From the NCBI GenBank assembly GCA_018340805.1, contig JACMZG010001913.1, forward strand, positions 35,538,011 to 35,602,010: a DNA stretch of 64,000 bases, read 5' to 3'. Below the pieces are notes generated by a model. The model made no database searches, was not told the DNA's origin, and was given only the letters and a program-made list of their open reading frames with translations. The DNA is from Microvelia longipes. Lineage: Eukaryota > Arthropoda > Insecta > Hemiptera > Veliidae. Positions 12,169 to 22,605 of the stretch are shown piece after piece (position 1 is the first letter of the stretch; every line of letters begins with the position of its first letter). Made by a program: the position numbers and the translations under genes.

Positions 12169-12386
12169 TAAGGTGATTCAATTCGATGTAAACAAACCAA
12201 ACGCATTCGGAGGTTATAACCTGACGTTTTTATGAATGACGTGTGACGTCATTGCAGGACTCTGTATAGGCGGTCAACATTGAAAATTTATTACTTATTC
12301 CTGTAGTGACGTCAATTCCGGACTATAACCTAACATATCAACAAAAAATAATTTCATTCATAAAAACCCTCCTATTGAATCACCTA
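12169..12386. mobile_element. MITE X, copy 1
   Basis: About 218 bp bounded by AGGTGATTCAATT and its complement AATTGAATCACCT (last bases slightly diverged), with TATA outside each end, consistent with a TA target. The interior holds paired TGACGTCA-type motifs and AACCAAACGCATTCGGAGG. Related copies: 12,436-13,160 (interrupted) and 23,425-23,606 (inverted orientation). Confidence 0.75.
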
Positions 12387-12435
12387 TAAAATTTATCAGT
12401 TTGGGTCTAACAATGCCAAGCTCAAAGAGTTTATA

Positions 12436-13160
12436 AGGTGATTCAATTAGAGGTTTCTTTTTTTTTAAAAAAAAACAAGTTCTTTTTTTGAGAAAAGTAT
12501 ACAATATTTATTTTGTGTAAACCGGAGCCATATTCTATTTAATGATTTAGGGTAAGAATTCATAATTTTTTTTGACATGTTAAGTTATAGTCCGAAAATG
12601 ACATCATTGCAGGAATAATTGGTAAATTTTCAATGTTAACTACAGTCTATCGTAAAGTTTAAAAATCCCCAAGGTCATAAGTATTTTGGGGATTGACCAA
12701 TCAGAGAAGCCGCTGCCAACCTCTCACTTAAAAAGAGAAAAAAAAAATCCCTACCACAATAACCGCTGTAGGGAAAAAACCTTCTTCCCGGCAATCGTTC
12801 ACTTTGTTTGTAGTTCTTCTTTTGATTACATCGTTTTGAAAACTACTTTCAGTTTCAAATTAACCTTAAATATGATATTTTAAATTAAATCTACACAAAA
12901 GAAATGTATAAAACATCGCCAAGAAAATACGGGTGAAATAACCTGATTTGTTTACATAGTTTTTTCACGCTCCTTTCTTGCAGGGATTTTTTTTCTTAAG
13001 AATCAGTGGTGTCTAAACTGACCTGTCAAGATTTTTAAACAAAACGATAGACTGTATTTCTGCAATGACACATTTCGACAATTTCACACTTCGTATATAA
13101 AAATGTCAGGTTCTGCGAGTACGAAATGTTTTTACATCAAATTACTTATAAGAATTACCT
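12436..13160. mobile_element. MITE X, copy 2, split by a nested MITE
   Basis: Starts AGGTGATTCAATT and ends AATTACCT with TTATA outside. The fragments 12,436-12,640 and 13,057-13,160 make a copy of about 310 bp interrupted by the CAGTCTATCG element. Flanking TTTCTAACATCTTG at the right is the complement of CAAGATGTTAGAAA at 12,151-12,164, so the three elements sit within a larger symmetrical structure. Confidence 0.7.
12643..13054. mobile_element. MITE, CAGTCTATCG family, copy 2
   Basis: A 412-bp copy with CAGTCTATCG ends and perfect TA duplications at 12,641-12,642 and 13,055-13,056. It is closely similar to 178-578 along its whole length. It is inserted in MITE X copy 2, so it is the younger of the two. 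Confidence 0.88.
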
Positions 13161-13294
13161 TATAAGTTTCTAACATCTTGTAACTGTAAAAGTTTTCATT
13201 AAGTTTATCTAGATGGGAATAAAACGGATGTTCTTAACATCTTACATATATATATAGTGTAGTCTTGTTTCTATTGTGAGTGTTGTGGTATGAG

Positions 13295-13385
13295 TGCTGT
13301 GCTGACCTCGTCTTCGGGATAGCTCAGATTCAGAGCGCACCCGTGTTTGGGGTTTGATTTCTATTCTGGGAATCCAAGCTCATGT
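13295..13385 (+). repeat. tRNA-derived SINE head
   Basis: A GC-richer patch with a pol III A-box-like TAGCTCAGATTCAGAGCG (13,320-13,337) and a B-box-like GGTTTGATTTC (13,351-13,361) at tRNA-like spacing. The same arrangement occurs on the minus strand at 42.6-42.8 and 50.9-51.2 kb. No intact tRNA fold or anticodon is claimed. Confidence 0.55.
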
Positions 13386-13978
13386 GTGTGTGCGTATTTA
13401 TTTATGTATAAATTATTCAGTAATTTAAATGGAAATTAACAAAACCATTTCATTGTTATTTTCATTCCTATATTTTAAAAATATTGGTACTTAATTATTA
13501 CCGGGAATAAAAAGCATAATTGATTTTACAACAAAAAAAAATTGTCAAATGAATATTAAATAAAACATGGAAAGAAATGACGAACAAATTATACAATATA
13601 ATTATCTCACGACTCATCACTTTTTACGATACACATTTTAAAAAAAATGTATTCATAAATAAATAATTTTGGCGAACAAACAACTGACGTGACTAAAATT
13701 TTAAAATAATAAATATTAAACAAGGACTACATAATATATTCGTTAACATAAAAGAAGTTCAAAGTTATGCGACGTAATATTTTAAATTAATGTTGTAAAA
13801 TACCAAGTTATATTTTATTATAAGTTTAAATGATAATATTTCATGACTTTCAAATTAAATTACACTTAATAAAGTAATTTTAAATTTAATTTTTTTCTAC
13901 AAACTCAAACATTATTATTTATTATATTTTTTTATAACTTGAGTAAGCGCAGTGGAATTTTCTACAATTATATTAACG
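13386..13978. other. AT-rich non-coding stretch
   Basis: No gene, RNA or clear repeat recognised between the SINE head and the PLE-terminus pair. Confidence 0.4.
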
Positions 13979-14355
13979 CCAACAACGCTTTTCCACTAAG
14001 AAAACTTCACCAGGTAGAGCCGGCTTTCGGCAACAATGCCATCTACAGTGCCTTAACAAGTAATGACAAAACTTAGTAAAGAATAACATTAAGTAGATAA
14101 ATATAAAAGCAAGTAAATTAGTATGTCCAGTACTGAATAAATATAAATATCTATCTAAGAAAGAATTAATTTAAAGCACAATTGAAATAACACAATGAAA
14201 ACAATAAAAGTTTAAAATTTGAAAAAAGTAAATAAAAATTTTAAAAAATCCTAAAAAAAATCTTCAGTGCCTTGTTTAGGCACTGTAAATGACATTATTG
14301 TTAAAAGCCGGCTCTGCAAATTAAAGTTTAAATTAGTGGAAAGACGTTGTTGGAG
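13979..14355. mobile_element. Inverted pair of PLE terminal sequences
   Basis: The right arm (from about 14,272, plus strand) reads GGCACTGTAAATGAC, AAAAGCCGGCTCTGC and TTAGTGGAAAGACG. The PLE terminus at 48,834-48,903 reads GGCACTGATGATGATCTG, GAAAGCCGGCTATGTC and TTAGTGGAGAGAC in the same order, so they are homologous. The left arm (13,979-14,055) is the inverse. It is an old, diverged member of the PLE family in the same head-to-head arrangement. Confidence 0.65.
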
Positions 14356-14360
14356 TAGAT

Positions 14361-15760
14361 ATTATTATATTTTTTTATTTAAAGTCTGTAAGCCCCCCTG
14401 CCGTAAACGTTTTTTCCAGCATTAACAGCAGAGAAGAACAATAGGAACTAGTAGGATCCATCAATTATATTTTAAATTATTCTATATTCCATTAGCTTTT
14501 ATACTTTATTATCTTATTATTCATCTATTATCTCTAATTATTATTATCTTCCAATCAAAATATTTACCATTCTTAATTACTTATATTAGGTAATTTCCAC
14601 AAGAGTACGATCACTGGATTGTTTCTCTAACAAGTCTTACCAAGTCACTAAACCTGTATTACCTCTAATACTTGTAACAATTATTTGTAGTTGTATTGCT
14701 CAATAAAAAAAAATGTCAAAAAAAGTCTGTCAGCAAATTAATTTATAATAATGCTAGTTAAGAGCCTTCCTAATTATCAGGAACAACCCCTGTTGAATTC
14801 ACTTCGTGGTAGCGGCAACCTCTACGCTCTACGTTAAATTCAAATTTGGCCATAATTTATATGAAGATATCTGTCATAAACTAAGAGCTTAAACAAAGAT
14901 CTCCGTGGTGCTTCCCCCTCCAGGGTTCTACCTCAGTGAGGTGAAACCCTTAAAAGTTAAAAAGAGGTCTAACCGTAAAACCCAAAAGCCAGATTGATAT
15001 TTACTTTGGTTAAATGGGGAATAGAAGAGAGGATGGTATGATAATTTTGTCTGTTTTAAGCAATCTCGCGTCTCCCCCCCAACACCACCTTCACAGACTG
15101 CTTTATCTTTGTATTTTTAATTATTACTCATAATAATTAATTACAATATTTATATTTAATAACTACTTAAAATAATTACTTATAGTTATTACTTAATTAA
15201 TTAATACTTGTTTCGTGAAAATTCAGAGCTTCAATAGCAGTTTAAAATTATCTTATTTTTTGTAACCCCTCAGTATAAGTTAAGTAGTCGTGCATTAAAT
15301 TGAATATGCATTTTCGACTTAGCCTAAGGAGGGAACTTGAACTTGAGCTATAAAACTATCTTTCCTGCCTTGTTATATAAATAACTACTTTGCGAGAGTA
15401 TGCCATTGATCTTTTATCAGAGAGTTACTTAAATTATTTATAGCACTGGTTCTTTTTAGCTCATCTTAGTACCACACAAAATTTTAAAAACATAGAGTTA
15501 TTAACTTACAAAAGGAGAGTATCCTATGATTAAAGTAAAGCCTACCAATGAGACGAGGGTATCTTATGAAATAAATTACTTTAAAAAAATGTTTCACTTA
15601 TAAAACATATAATGATCAATCAACAATTTTGTCAAATGCTCTTTGACTAAATTTGACAATATCCCTGAACTGCATCAAAATGAGTACAAAAATTGATTTT
15701 TCAAGAGGGCCATAACTTATCGTAAAAAATTGGAAAATGGTCCCGTTGAGTTGAAATTTG
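14361..15760. other. AT-rich non-coding stretch
   Basis: No gene or clear repeat. A locally GC-richer patch at 14,760-15,000 has no open frame of note. Confidence 0.4.
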
Positions 15761-15764
15761 ATAT

Positions 15765-16110
15765 AAATGTATACCATTACCTAGTGAATAAGTCACTAAG
15801 CTTCGTTTCAATACGACAAGCATATCCATGATTTTTGGGATCATAAAAATTATGGGGCATTGAGCGTGGTCAGTGCTGTATGGGTGACTGATGAGAATGA
15901 TACGGATGCATTTACTATCTGAACACGAGCGAAGCGAGTCCGAAGGCATTTTGCATTATAAATTTGGGGAACTGTATTTCTGAGGACGAGTAAAGCGAAT
16001 TCGAAGCAGAGAGGATGAGCTTAGCGAATCCGATGTAATGAGGAAAAGGTCCGAAGTACCCCGTACCCGATTTTTTATTTTACATTTCACACCATTTTAG
16101 CGAATTTCCT
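15765..16110 (+). repeat. Dispersed repeat R1, 3' half
   Basis: Carries CGTTTCAATACGACAAGCAT as in 63,648-63,667, then two or three variants of GAGGACGAGTAAAGCGAATTC, then TGAGGAAAAGGTCCGAAGTA and CCCGTACCCGATTTTT. Order agrees with the 63-kb copy. Confidence 0.65.
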
Positions 16111-16933
16111 TTTTTTCATCACAATTGCAAAAATTTTATTAAGTTGAAACATTCAGTTAAACCATTTTTTCATGCACAATCTCTCGAATCCTTTGAGACA
16201 TTTCAATAAGAAAAGAAAGCAATTCGTTTTTCAAAATAATAAAACCTAAACGTACAATACACTAAGGTAAAGTTAAGTTAAGTTAAATGGAGTGGAATAA
16301 CTATATCATCAATATAGAGTTGACTGACTCTAAAATTAAATTCAAAATGAATATATATGTAAAAGGTTTATAACAATGAAATTGATACAGTTGATCGAGA
16401 ATAGTTAGTTTTAGAAATAATTAAATAAAGGATGTAATAATTTTATTATGTACTAGCAAGTGACAATTAGTTCTTATTAGTAAGTATTAAGGTTTTATTC
16501 GTGGATATTGTAGGGACATAGCTAAGCATGGAGTTTAGAAAAGTGTGGAGGTAGAAGCAAGGATACACACTAATACTGTCAGGTAAAAGTTAAGATTGTA
16601 GGAGGTAAAGTTATATGAAGTGAAACAGAGCGATAGAGACGTATTTAGGAAAGATAAACAAAATTTTAAGAAAGATAAATCTTCTAGATGAAAAAGTTTT
16701 AAAAGAGCACGGTGACTACAATTAAAAGTAGGGTATACGATAAAAGGGCGTATGAAAAGATCAGTTTTTGGTGAAATGTGTCCATAAGAGAAATTTCATC
16801 AAAAAGAGAGAGAAATGCATTTACGCACGAAGACAGCGGTCTGTCAACAGTGGACTCAGGGTCTACCTCATACCAACTAAAACTCACTCCGCGAAACTTC
16901 TAGAACCTAGCCTGTGGAACCACTACTTCAATC
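16111..16933. other. Non-coding; includes a short shared repeat
   Basis: Mostly AT-rich with nothing recognised. The segment 16,805-16,885 (GCATTTACGCACGAAGACAG, CTGTCAACAGTGGACTCAGG, CATACCAACTAAA) recurs at 38,500-38,578, so it is a fragment of a dispersed repeat. Confidence 0.5.
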
Positions 16934-16936
16934 TAA

Positions 16937-18137
16937 GGCCCGTATTCAAAGACGTTTCCTAACATTTTCCTAACATTCTCCTAACTTTTTCCTAACATTT
17001 TTCTAACTTTTTCCTAACATTTTCCTAACATTCTCCTAACTTTTTCCTAACTTTTTCCTAACATTTTCCTAACTCCTAACATTCTCCTAACATTTTCCTA
17101 ACGTTCTCCTATCGTGTTTTAAAAGTCTTTTAGAGGCTTCGCATGATTTTATTTAGTAAGAACTTAAGGTAGATATGTCAAAAAGTGATACCAATGTAAG
17201 TAACGTAATATATCGCAAAATATCAATGTTATTAACTTATTACCTGGATTTACGACACACTTTGTCATAAACAACAATGCGGCCTTGCTTTGGCGAATGT
17301 TAAATATATTAGAAACTTTATTTACATATGTTTTCAGTAAACAGTTGAGTTAATACAAATACAATGTTCAATTATTGTAACAGCTTTCATAAATAAAGCA
17401 GTATCAAGCGTTTCAAGTTTGAACGTGGACGAGGTTATACGCATCCAAAGGTGTCTAAATGAAGACCTGTTAATCAGTGCAACACTGTTTTCATTTTGCT
17501 AAATCATTTACACAATTTTGTTTTTCGTATTTTGTCATCAAATTCATTTTTGGTTGTGTAATTTTTTTTTGGCATAATAATGGCTGAATTATTCACACCG
17601 GACCAACTGAATTTCCTCTTTGAATCGATAGCCCGCCACAAACAGACCATAGAAAATAAAAAATCTGATTGTGTTAAAAGAATTTCAGGGTAAACTTCCA
17701 AATAGTGAGGTAAGTGGATTAACAGTATTATGTAAATTTATGTAGATAGTTATAAATACGACAAAGTGTGTCGTAAATCCAGGTAATAAGTTAATAACAT
17801 TGATATTTTGCGATATATTACGTTATTTACAATGGTATCACTTTTTGACTTGACTACCTTAGGTTCTTACTAAAAAAAATCATGCGAAGCCTCTAAATGA
17901 CTTTTAAAACACGGGAACGATCATTTAAATTTTGTGGCTTAAAAACATTTCCCTTACCTAAACCTAAGGTGAGTGTTAAGAGAATGTTAGGAGTTAGGAA
18001 AATGTTAGGAGAATGTTAGGAAAATGTTAGGAGAATGTTAGGAAAATGTTAGGAAAATGTTAGGAAAAAGTTAGGTGTTAGGAAAAAGTTAGGAGAATGT
18101 TAGGAAAATGTTAGGAAAACGTCTTTGAATACGGGCC
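16937..18137. mobile_element. PIF/Harbinger-like element with minisatellite arms
   Basis: A 1,201-bp element. Both ends read GGCCCGTATTCAAAGACG (inverted at right) and are flanked by TAA at 16,934-16,936 and 18,138-18,140. A 3-bp TAA/TTA target duplication is characteristic of PIF/Harbinger. The arms (16,937-17,266 and 17,760-18,137) consist of an end, an array of about 12-bp units of the type CCTAACATTTTC, and an inner block ending GACAAAGTGTGTCGTA. The unique centre, 17,267-17,759, encodes a broken Myb/SANT-like N-terminus, an accessory protein type associated with this superfamily. No DDE transposase is present, so it is non-autonomous. A long inverted repeat filled with tandem units also gives a foldback shape. 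Confidence 0.8.
17580..17693 (+). pseudogene. Myb/SANT-like (zeste-type) N-terminal fragment
   Basis: ATG opens a 37-codon frame starting MAELFTPDQLNFLFESIARH and continuing through IENKKSD before a stop. The pattern (F/L)TPxQ, a leucine-rich helix and ENKK(S/T)D is typical of the first helix of the Myb/SANT-like DNA-binding domain found in zeste-like and PIF/Harbinger Myb proteins (family knowledge). A one-base shift near 17,683 opens a second frame, FQGKLPNSE, which runs into a good splice donor GAG|GTAAGT at 17,708-17,716. I read this as the eroded first exon of the element's DNA-binding protein. The rest of the domain is absent. It lies in the unique centre of the Harbinger-like element, in its plus orientation. 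Confidence 0.55.
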
Positions 18138-18283
18138 TAAGTCTTATCTTGAGCCAATTTCAGTCTTGATCTGTCCTTAGAGAAAAAAAAAATTGTTTTG
18201 CTTTCCGCAGCGTATTTATAATTGTTGTAGATTTATTGTTATTTAAAAACATATATTTACAGAGAAATAAAATAATGCATCAA

Positions 18284-18483
18284 ATAAGCAATCCTCTAGA
18301 ATCACAAAAGATAAGCCGGAAAATAAACCATCCCATCGCCTCCCAGAAGGTAAGCTAGGAATTAAGGAATCCAAATGCCTCATAGAAGGTAAACCAAGAA
18401 ATAAGGAATCCAATAGCCAGAGTCTTGTAGAAGGTAAGTCAAGAATAAGCAACCCAATAGCTACACAGAAAGTAAACCAGCAA
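18284..18483 (+). repeat. Five 39-bp tandem units, apparently decayed coding
   Basis: Five units of 39 bp, diverged from one another. In one plus-strand frame each unit gives a 13-residue motif of the form I-(S/R)-N-P-I-A-S-Q-K-V-(S/N)-Q-E, broken by TAG codons in units 2-4 and by small length changes in unit 4. Unit 1 reads ISNPLESQKISRK and unit 5 reads ISNPIATQKVNQQ. Period divisible by three plus residue conservation suggests a former protein repeat, but it may simply be a minisatellite. Confidence 0.6.
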
Positions 18484-18499
18484 ATTATAGGTTGAAACA

Positions 18500-19125
18500 A
18501 TTATAACCTCAAAGTTAATTTCTAAAATATCCTTTTACAGTATCATATATCCAGTAAATAACTTAAGCCAAACACCGAATACTTTTAACCAACATCCACA
18601 GAAAGATTATGAGATTTATTAGGGAACACTTTTATTATATTGACTCAGGTTGCCCTCACTCCTGTAGTAGATTCATGATAATGCCTCTATGACTTTCATC
18701 CTTATCTTCAGAGATTGCAATCATCCCAGTAACCCCCGGGTAAACATTATTTTTTTAACTACTATAACGACAGTAAAAATGAAAAATTAAGGGTTTGGAA
18801 AAATCGATTTTTAACAAATGGGAAACCTGTAATCAAAAATTGATAATGGATTATTTATAGTGTCAACTTAGAGTATCATAAAATACTCATTTTCATTTTA
18901 AATTGAAGTTTTATAAAGATCATAAAAAATCGCTCATAGCCACCACGCATAACAACTCTCAAACTACCTTGAATATCTTCATACTGACCCTTGTATTGAT
19001 TTAATACATATTTTAATAAAACTCGGTAGGTTCAATAAAATTTCAAGTTAAAGGGTTTTCTCAAATCATGTTTTAGGCAACACTGATTTTCTTTTTTAAA
19101 ATTTCTTTCAATGGGAATAATTAAT
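18500..19125. other. Non-coding stretch
   Basis: Mostly AT-rich. The minus strand at 18,656-18,750 has a short balanced frame ending VYPGVTGMIAISEDKDE...NLLQE-stop, followed by two AATAAA hexamers (18,636-18,631 and 18,620-18,615). No acceptor is visible and no identity is offered. Confidence 0.35.
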
Positions 19126-19129
19126 ATCA

Positions 19130-19730
19130 TTTCTAATTCATGTCTAGTTCTTTCCTCCTTTATTATTTTCTTCGTCTTGATTAGATAAAAATGCTACCGA
19201 ATTCTCCATAAAAGTATTATGAAATATGTATTTATTGAAAACATGTCATACCAGCATCACGCAAATAGCTATACACTAATTATTTCATCCTTCTTCCCCC
19301 TCCCCAAAGCTTCCCGAAATCTAAAAATCCCCTAACAAAAATTTTAGACAATATATCAGTTTCCCAATTCTTAACAGATTTCTATTTTATATAAATAATT
19401 ACTCCTCAACACTCTAATACCTCTATTAATCATCCCATTCCTACATTGTCTAGTTCTTTAGGCCTTCTTTAATATGTTTACTCAAAACATGCAATACCAG
19501 CATCATGCAAATAGATATAGACTAATTATTCTCTCCTTTTTTTTCTAAATTTCCCCCATATTTAAAACTGACTAAATTTTCTCGTTTTCTCCTTACGATA
19601 ATAATTAAACATTTTTTGAAATCTCTTCGGATTCCAATGCCATATAAATTATTTCTACTCAACACTCTAATACCTCCACTAATCACCCCATTCCTACATT
19701 TTCTAGTTCTTTACTCCTTTTTTCCACGTG
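19130..19730. repeat. Diverged tandem repeat, about 260-bp period
   Basis: TCTAGTTCTTT recurs at about 19,143, 19,449 and 19,700; CAACACTCTAATACCTC recurs at 19,407 and 19,660; AATACCAGCATCATGCAAAT has copies at 19,247 and 19,491. Order is kept, so these are old tandem duplications of pyrimidine-rich DNA. Confidence 0.6.
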
Positions 19731-21170
19731 AAAACATCACTTCAATTCCTCATCCAATTTTAGCCCTTGAAAAATCTTCCCTTTCCTGAACTCACTTATT
19801 TCCTGCTACTCCTTATATTCAATCTACTTCATAGAAACTTTTACATGGCTGAATATATATGCTTAAGTTATACACCTAAAACCAAACATGCTCATCAAAC
19901 TTTTTATAATATACCTACTTTATAACCATAGATCTGTCAAAAATTGGTTGAATTCGAACTTACGTGAACATAATCAAAACAAAGTACTCTAACTAACTAA
20001 ACACATACATAATTACTTAAAATTTAATAATGACAAACTTATACATCTCTCGTATTCCTCCATCCTTCTCTCATATTTTCATGCCATTTTTTTGCTCGTT
20101 TTTTATTACATTCTTTTTAACTCAAAACCATATTTTATAACCCATACAAGAAATCCCTTTTAGAGATTACATCTCAATTTAATTCCTTTTTTTAAATAAT
20201 AATAATTTATATTTTATCATTCTGTTTTTCGCTTAAATGTTTAATTCTACAATTATAATACTTTTCTTTTTCTGAACACAAAATTTTAATGTGTTATTAT
20301 AATGATTTAATTAAATTATGACAATGTTATTTTGAAAAACAACATTGTTTCAAATGTTATTTTATTATACTTATTTATTAGATTTATCAAAAGAAATTTT
20401 GTTCTATTGTTGTTTTTATACAAATGAATAAATACATGTTGTCATAAACAAAAAAAACTTATATAAAAAACAAATGTTGTCATACATAAAGGAGCGTTTA
20501 AAACACCAAAAGCATTGTTCAAATATTTTAATCAAACCCTAGTTTACCGATTCCATGTGTTGACTCGGCCATGTTTTTGACACATGTCAATAACATGGGT
20601 TGCTCACTGCACTTTATCAACGGAAAATTGAGTAGTTTTGTCAAACTAAAACATTGAAAACACTAAATATTTTGAAAGCGGAATTTTTTTTACTAAAATG
20701 GCAAGAGTAAAAAAGCTAATATTAAAGAGATTTTTTCAAAGGTAGAGAGTTCAGGTTCACTTGGCTTATTCTTCAAAGAAAATGCACTTTTTTCTTCTAT
20801 CTATTTATGCCATAGATTATACACTATATGGCACATTATTCCCATTAATTTGGAATCAGCTTATGATTTTTCTAGCGCATTTTTTCTGTAAAATTCGAAT
20901 ACATGAAATAATAAGTTGTAATGCTACTGCTCAGGTCGAAACTGTTATATATAGATCTTCATTTAGAATATTATTATTTATATTTTGTTTGTTTATAAAC
21001 ATGTGCAATTATTTGTTGTGTTATGTTGTCAAGGTAACTGCGTTTAAATAAACTATTACTTTGATCTTGTTCATATTATGAGTTTTAATTACTTGAGTAA
21101 TTATATTTAATTATTATGAAATTAACTGGTTATTATATACAACAAAAACTGGATTGAAAAAAATCACACA
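19731..21170. other. AT-rich non-coding stretch
   Basis: No gene recognised. The 96-codon frame at 20,761-21,051 is hydrophobic and AT-driven, opens with TTG and shows no domain. Confidence 0.4.
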
Positions 21171-21174
21171 TTTA

Positions 21175-21345
21175 AAGAAAATTCACCCAGCTTGCGGACC
21201 TATCTCCGGAAGATTTATTTTGCAATTATAAACTAAAATACTGTAAAGAAGACGAACAAAATTACTGCCGGTACCAAGATTAGAATCTGAAGACCCTTGC
21301 ATTGAGTAGTATTATCGACTCCGGACCGGGTTTATTAGATTTAGA
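21175..21345 (+). mobile_element. Foldback family FB, fragment
   Basis: Begins AAATTCACCCAGCTTGCGGACC, then CCGGAAGATTTATTTTGCAATTATAAAC, then TACCAAGATTAGAATCTGAAGACCC and CGACTCCGGACCGG. These correspond in order to blocks at 37,165-37,330 and 61,990-62,420. It is a single-sided piece of the foldback family. Confidence 0.55.
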
Positions 21346-21489
21346 AAATTCGCTAAAAGATTCATTTCACAGCCTAATAATATAATATACTTCTACGACT
21401 TAGTTTAAGGAGAAAACTTCAACTTGAGCTGTAAAACGTTTTTCTCGGCCTAACTATTTGCGAGAGTAAGAAACAAGGAATTTTTTTAA

Positions 21490-21720
21490 ATTAATCCATG
21501 GTTAATCCATTCATAACCACGGTCTGCCTCCTTGGCCGTGATCGTATGAGCACTCCATTTCAGCACTAGTAGAGTGCTGAACTAGTGCTTTCAGCACTAG
21601 TGGTAGATGCGTCCCACCTGAGGTGGTTCCCGCAGGGTAAATACCCAAATGTATTCAGGGTGGCGAGGGTGTGCTCCCGAGGGTATTGTTCCCCAAAAGG
21701 CCCTAGTTAATCCCTTTAAA
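21490..21720 (+). repeat. GC-richer block, possible tRNA-His-derived head
   Basis: GCCGTGATCGTAT at 21,535-21,547 is identical to the start of animal tRNA-His as I know it, after which similarity ends. A nested hairpin CAGCACTAGT / ACTAGTGCTG follows at 21,565-21,600. It may be a SINE head or a coincidental match. Confidence 0.3.
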
Positions 21721-22357
21721 GTACAGTATTGAAAATGAATAAAGTGACTAAATTTATTTTAAATTTTTAGAAATTTAAGTGGTGGTTTTTGAAAAGCGTG
21801 CAAGTGAAAAACTAAAACTTTTTATTACTTTGTCAATAAAGAACTTAAAAAAAGTGAAAAAGCATTGATAAAACGAAGATTTTTTTAAAAAACAAAGATT
21901 GTGTTTGATTTAAAAAAGCATATTTAGTTCTTTGTGCAATTTGTGCACTATATTATACCAATCTATTTGATTACCGAAGAAGTTTTAAGTTTCGTTGTCA
22001 TTTCGCATTTGATTTTTATGATAAAACTGATGTCAAAGAGAGTGATAACCAATGTCAAACGGTGTACTGCTTTCGTAACAATCTCTATAAAAACAACGAC
22101 ACAAAAGAATGTTTTACATTGTAATATATAACTAGTCACTACCATAGGGAGTGGACAATATATTCTTTTTAATTAACCTCAGGACGCTGTACCTGATGCT
22201 GCTTTACTTTTATGACCGAACGAAAAGATTAAATATACTTGTCGTTTTAAAACGTACAGTATACTTATTTATTATGTAAAGGGATATACTTGTACCTAAG
22301 TTGAAATATTGTACATGTGGGTAACTTTATGTGTAATTAATAAGTATACTAAATTTC

Positions 22358-22478
22358 ACTTCAATGCGGCCAGTGTAAACACGCGGTTTTTGTCAGATCA
22401 CAAGTATTAAGCAGCATTGGGCAAGGACAGTATCTGGATGGGAGACCGCTGAGAGTATAATAAATGTTTTTTTCTTTT
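22358..22478 (+). ncRNA. 5S rRNA-derived sequence (pseudogene or SINE3-type head)
   Basis: The core GTCAGATCACAAGTATTAAG followed by CAGCATTGGGCAAGGAC and GGATGGGAGACCGCTGAGA aligns with the conserved middle of animal 5S rRNA (GTCCGATCAC, TTAAGCAGC, GGATGGGAGACCGC), including the internal pol III promoter boxes. The 5' third (from TGCGGCCAGTGTAAACAC) and the 3' end are diverged, so it is not a functional gene. A T-run terminator-like TTTTTTTCTTTT follows at 22,467-22,478. R1-like sequence begins right after, so it could be the head of a 5S-derived SINE rather than a plain pseudogene. Confidence 0.75.
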
Positions 22479-22605
22479 ACTGAGAACGAGGAAAGCCAGT
22501 TCGAAACCGTACTTCAATGTACATTTGGTAATTTCAATTTTTTGAATTTGTCATGATAAGGAAAAGTTCTGAGGTACTCCAAACCAGATTTTTCAAATAT
22601 TAAGA
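22479..22605 (+). repeat. Dispersed repeat R1, 3' fragment
   Basis: Contains TGAGAACGAGGAAAGCCAGT, TTCGAAACCGTACTTC and GATAAGGAAAAGTTCTGAGG, matching the end blocks of R1. It directly adjoins the 5S-like unit. Confidence 0.55.

Noticed and set aside
16960..17110. CCTAA/TTAGG-rich arrays as an internal telomeric repeat
   Set aside because: Insect telomeres are (TTAGG)n without spacers; here TTAGG is embedded in about 12-bp units within the arms of a transposon.
18690..18740. Hammerhead motif (CTGAAGATAAGGATGAAAGTC, minus strand)
   Set aside because: The would-be stem II cannot pair and stem III is missing; only the words match.
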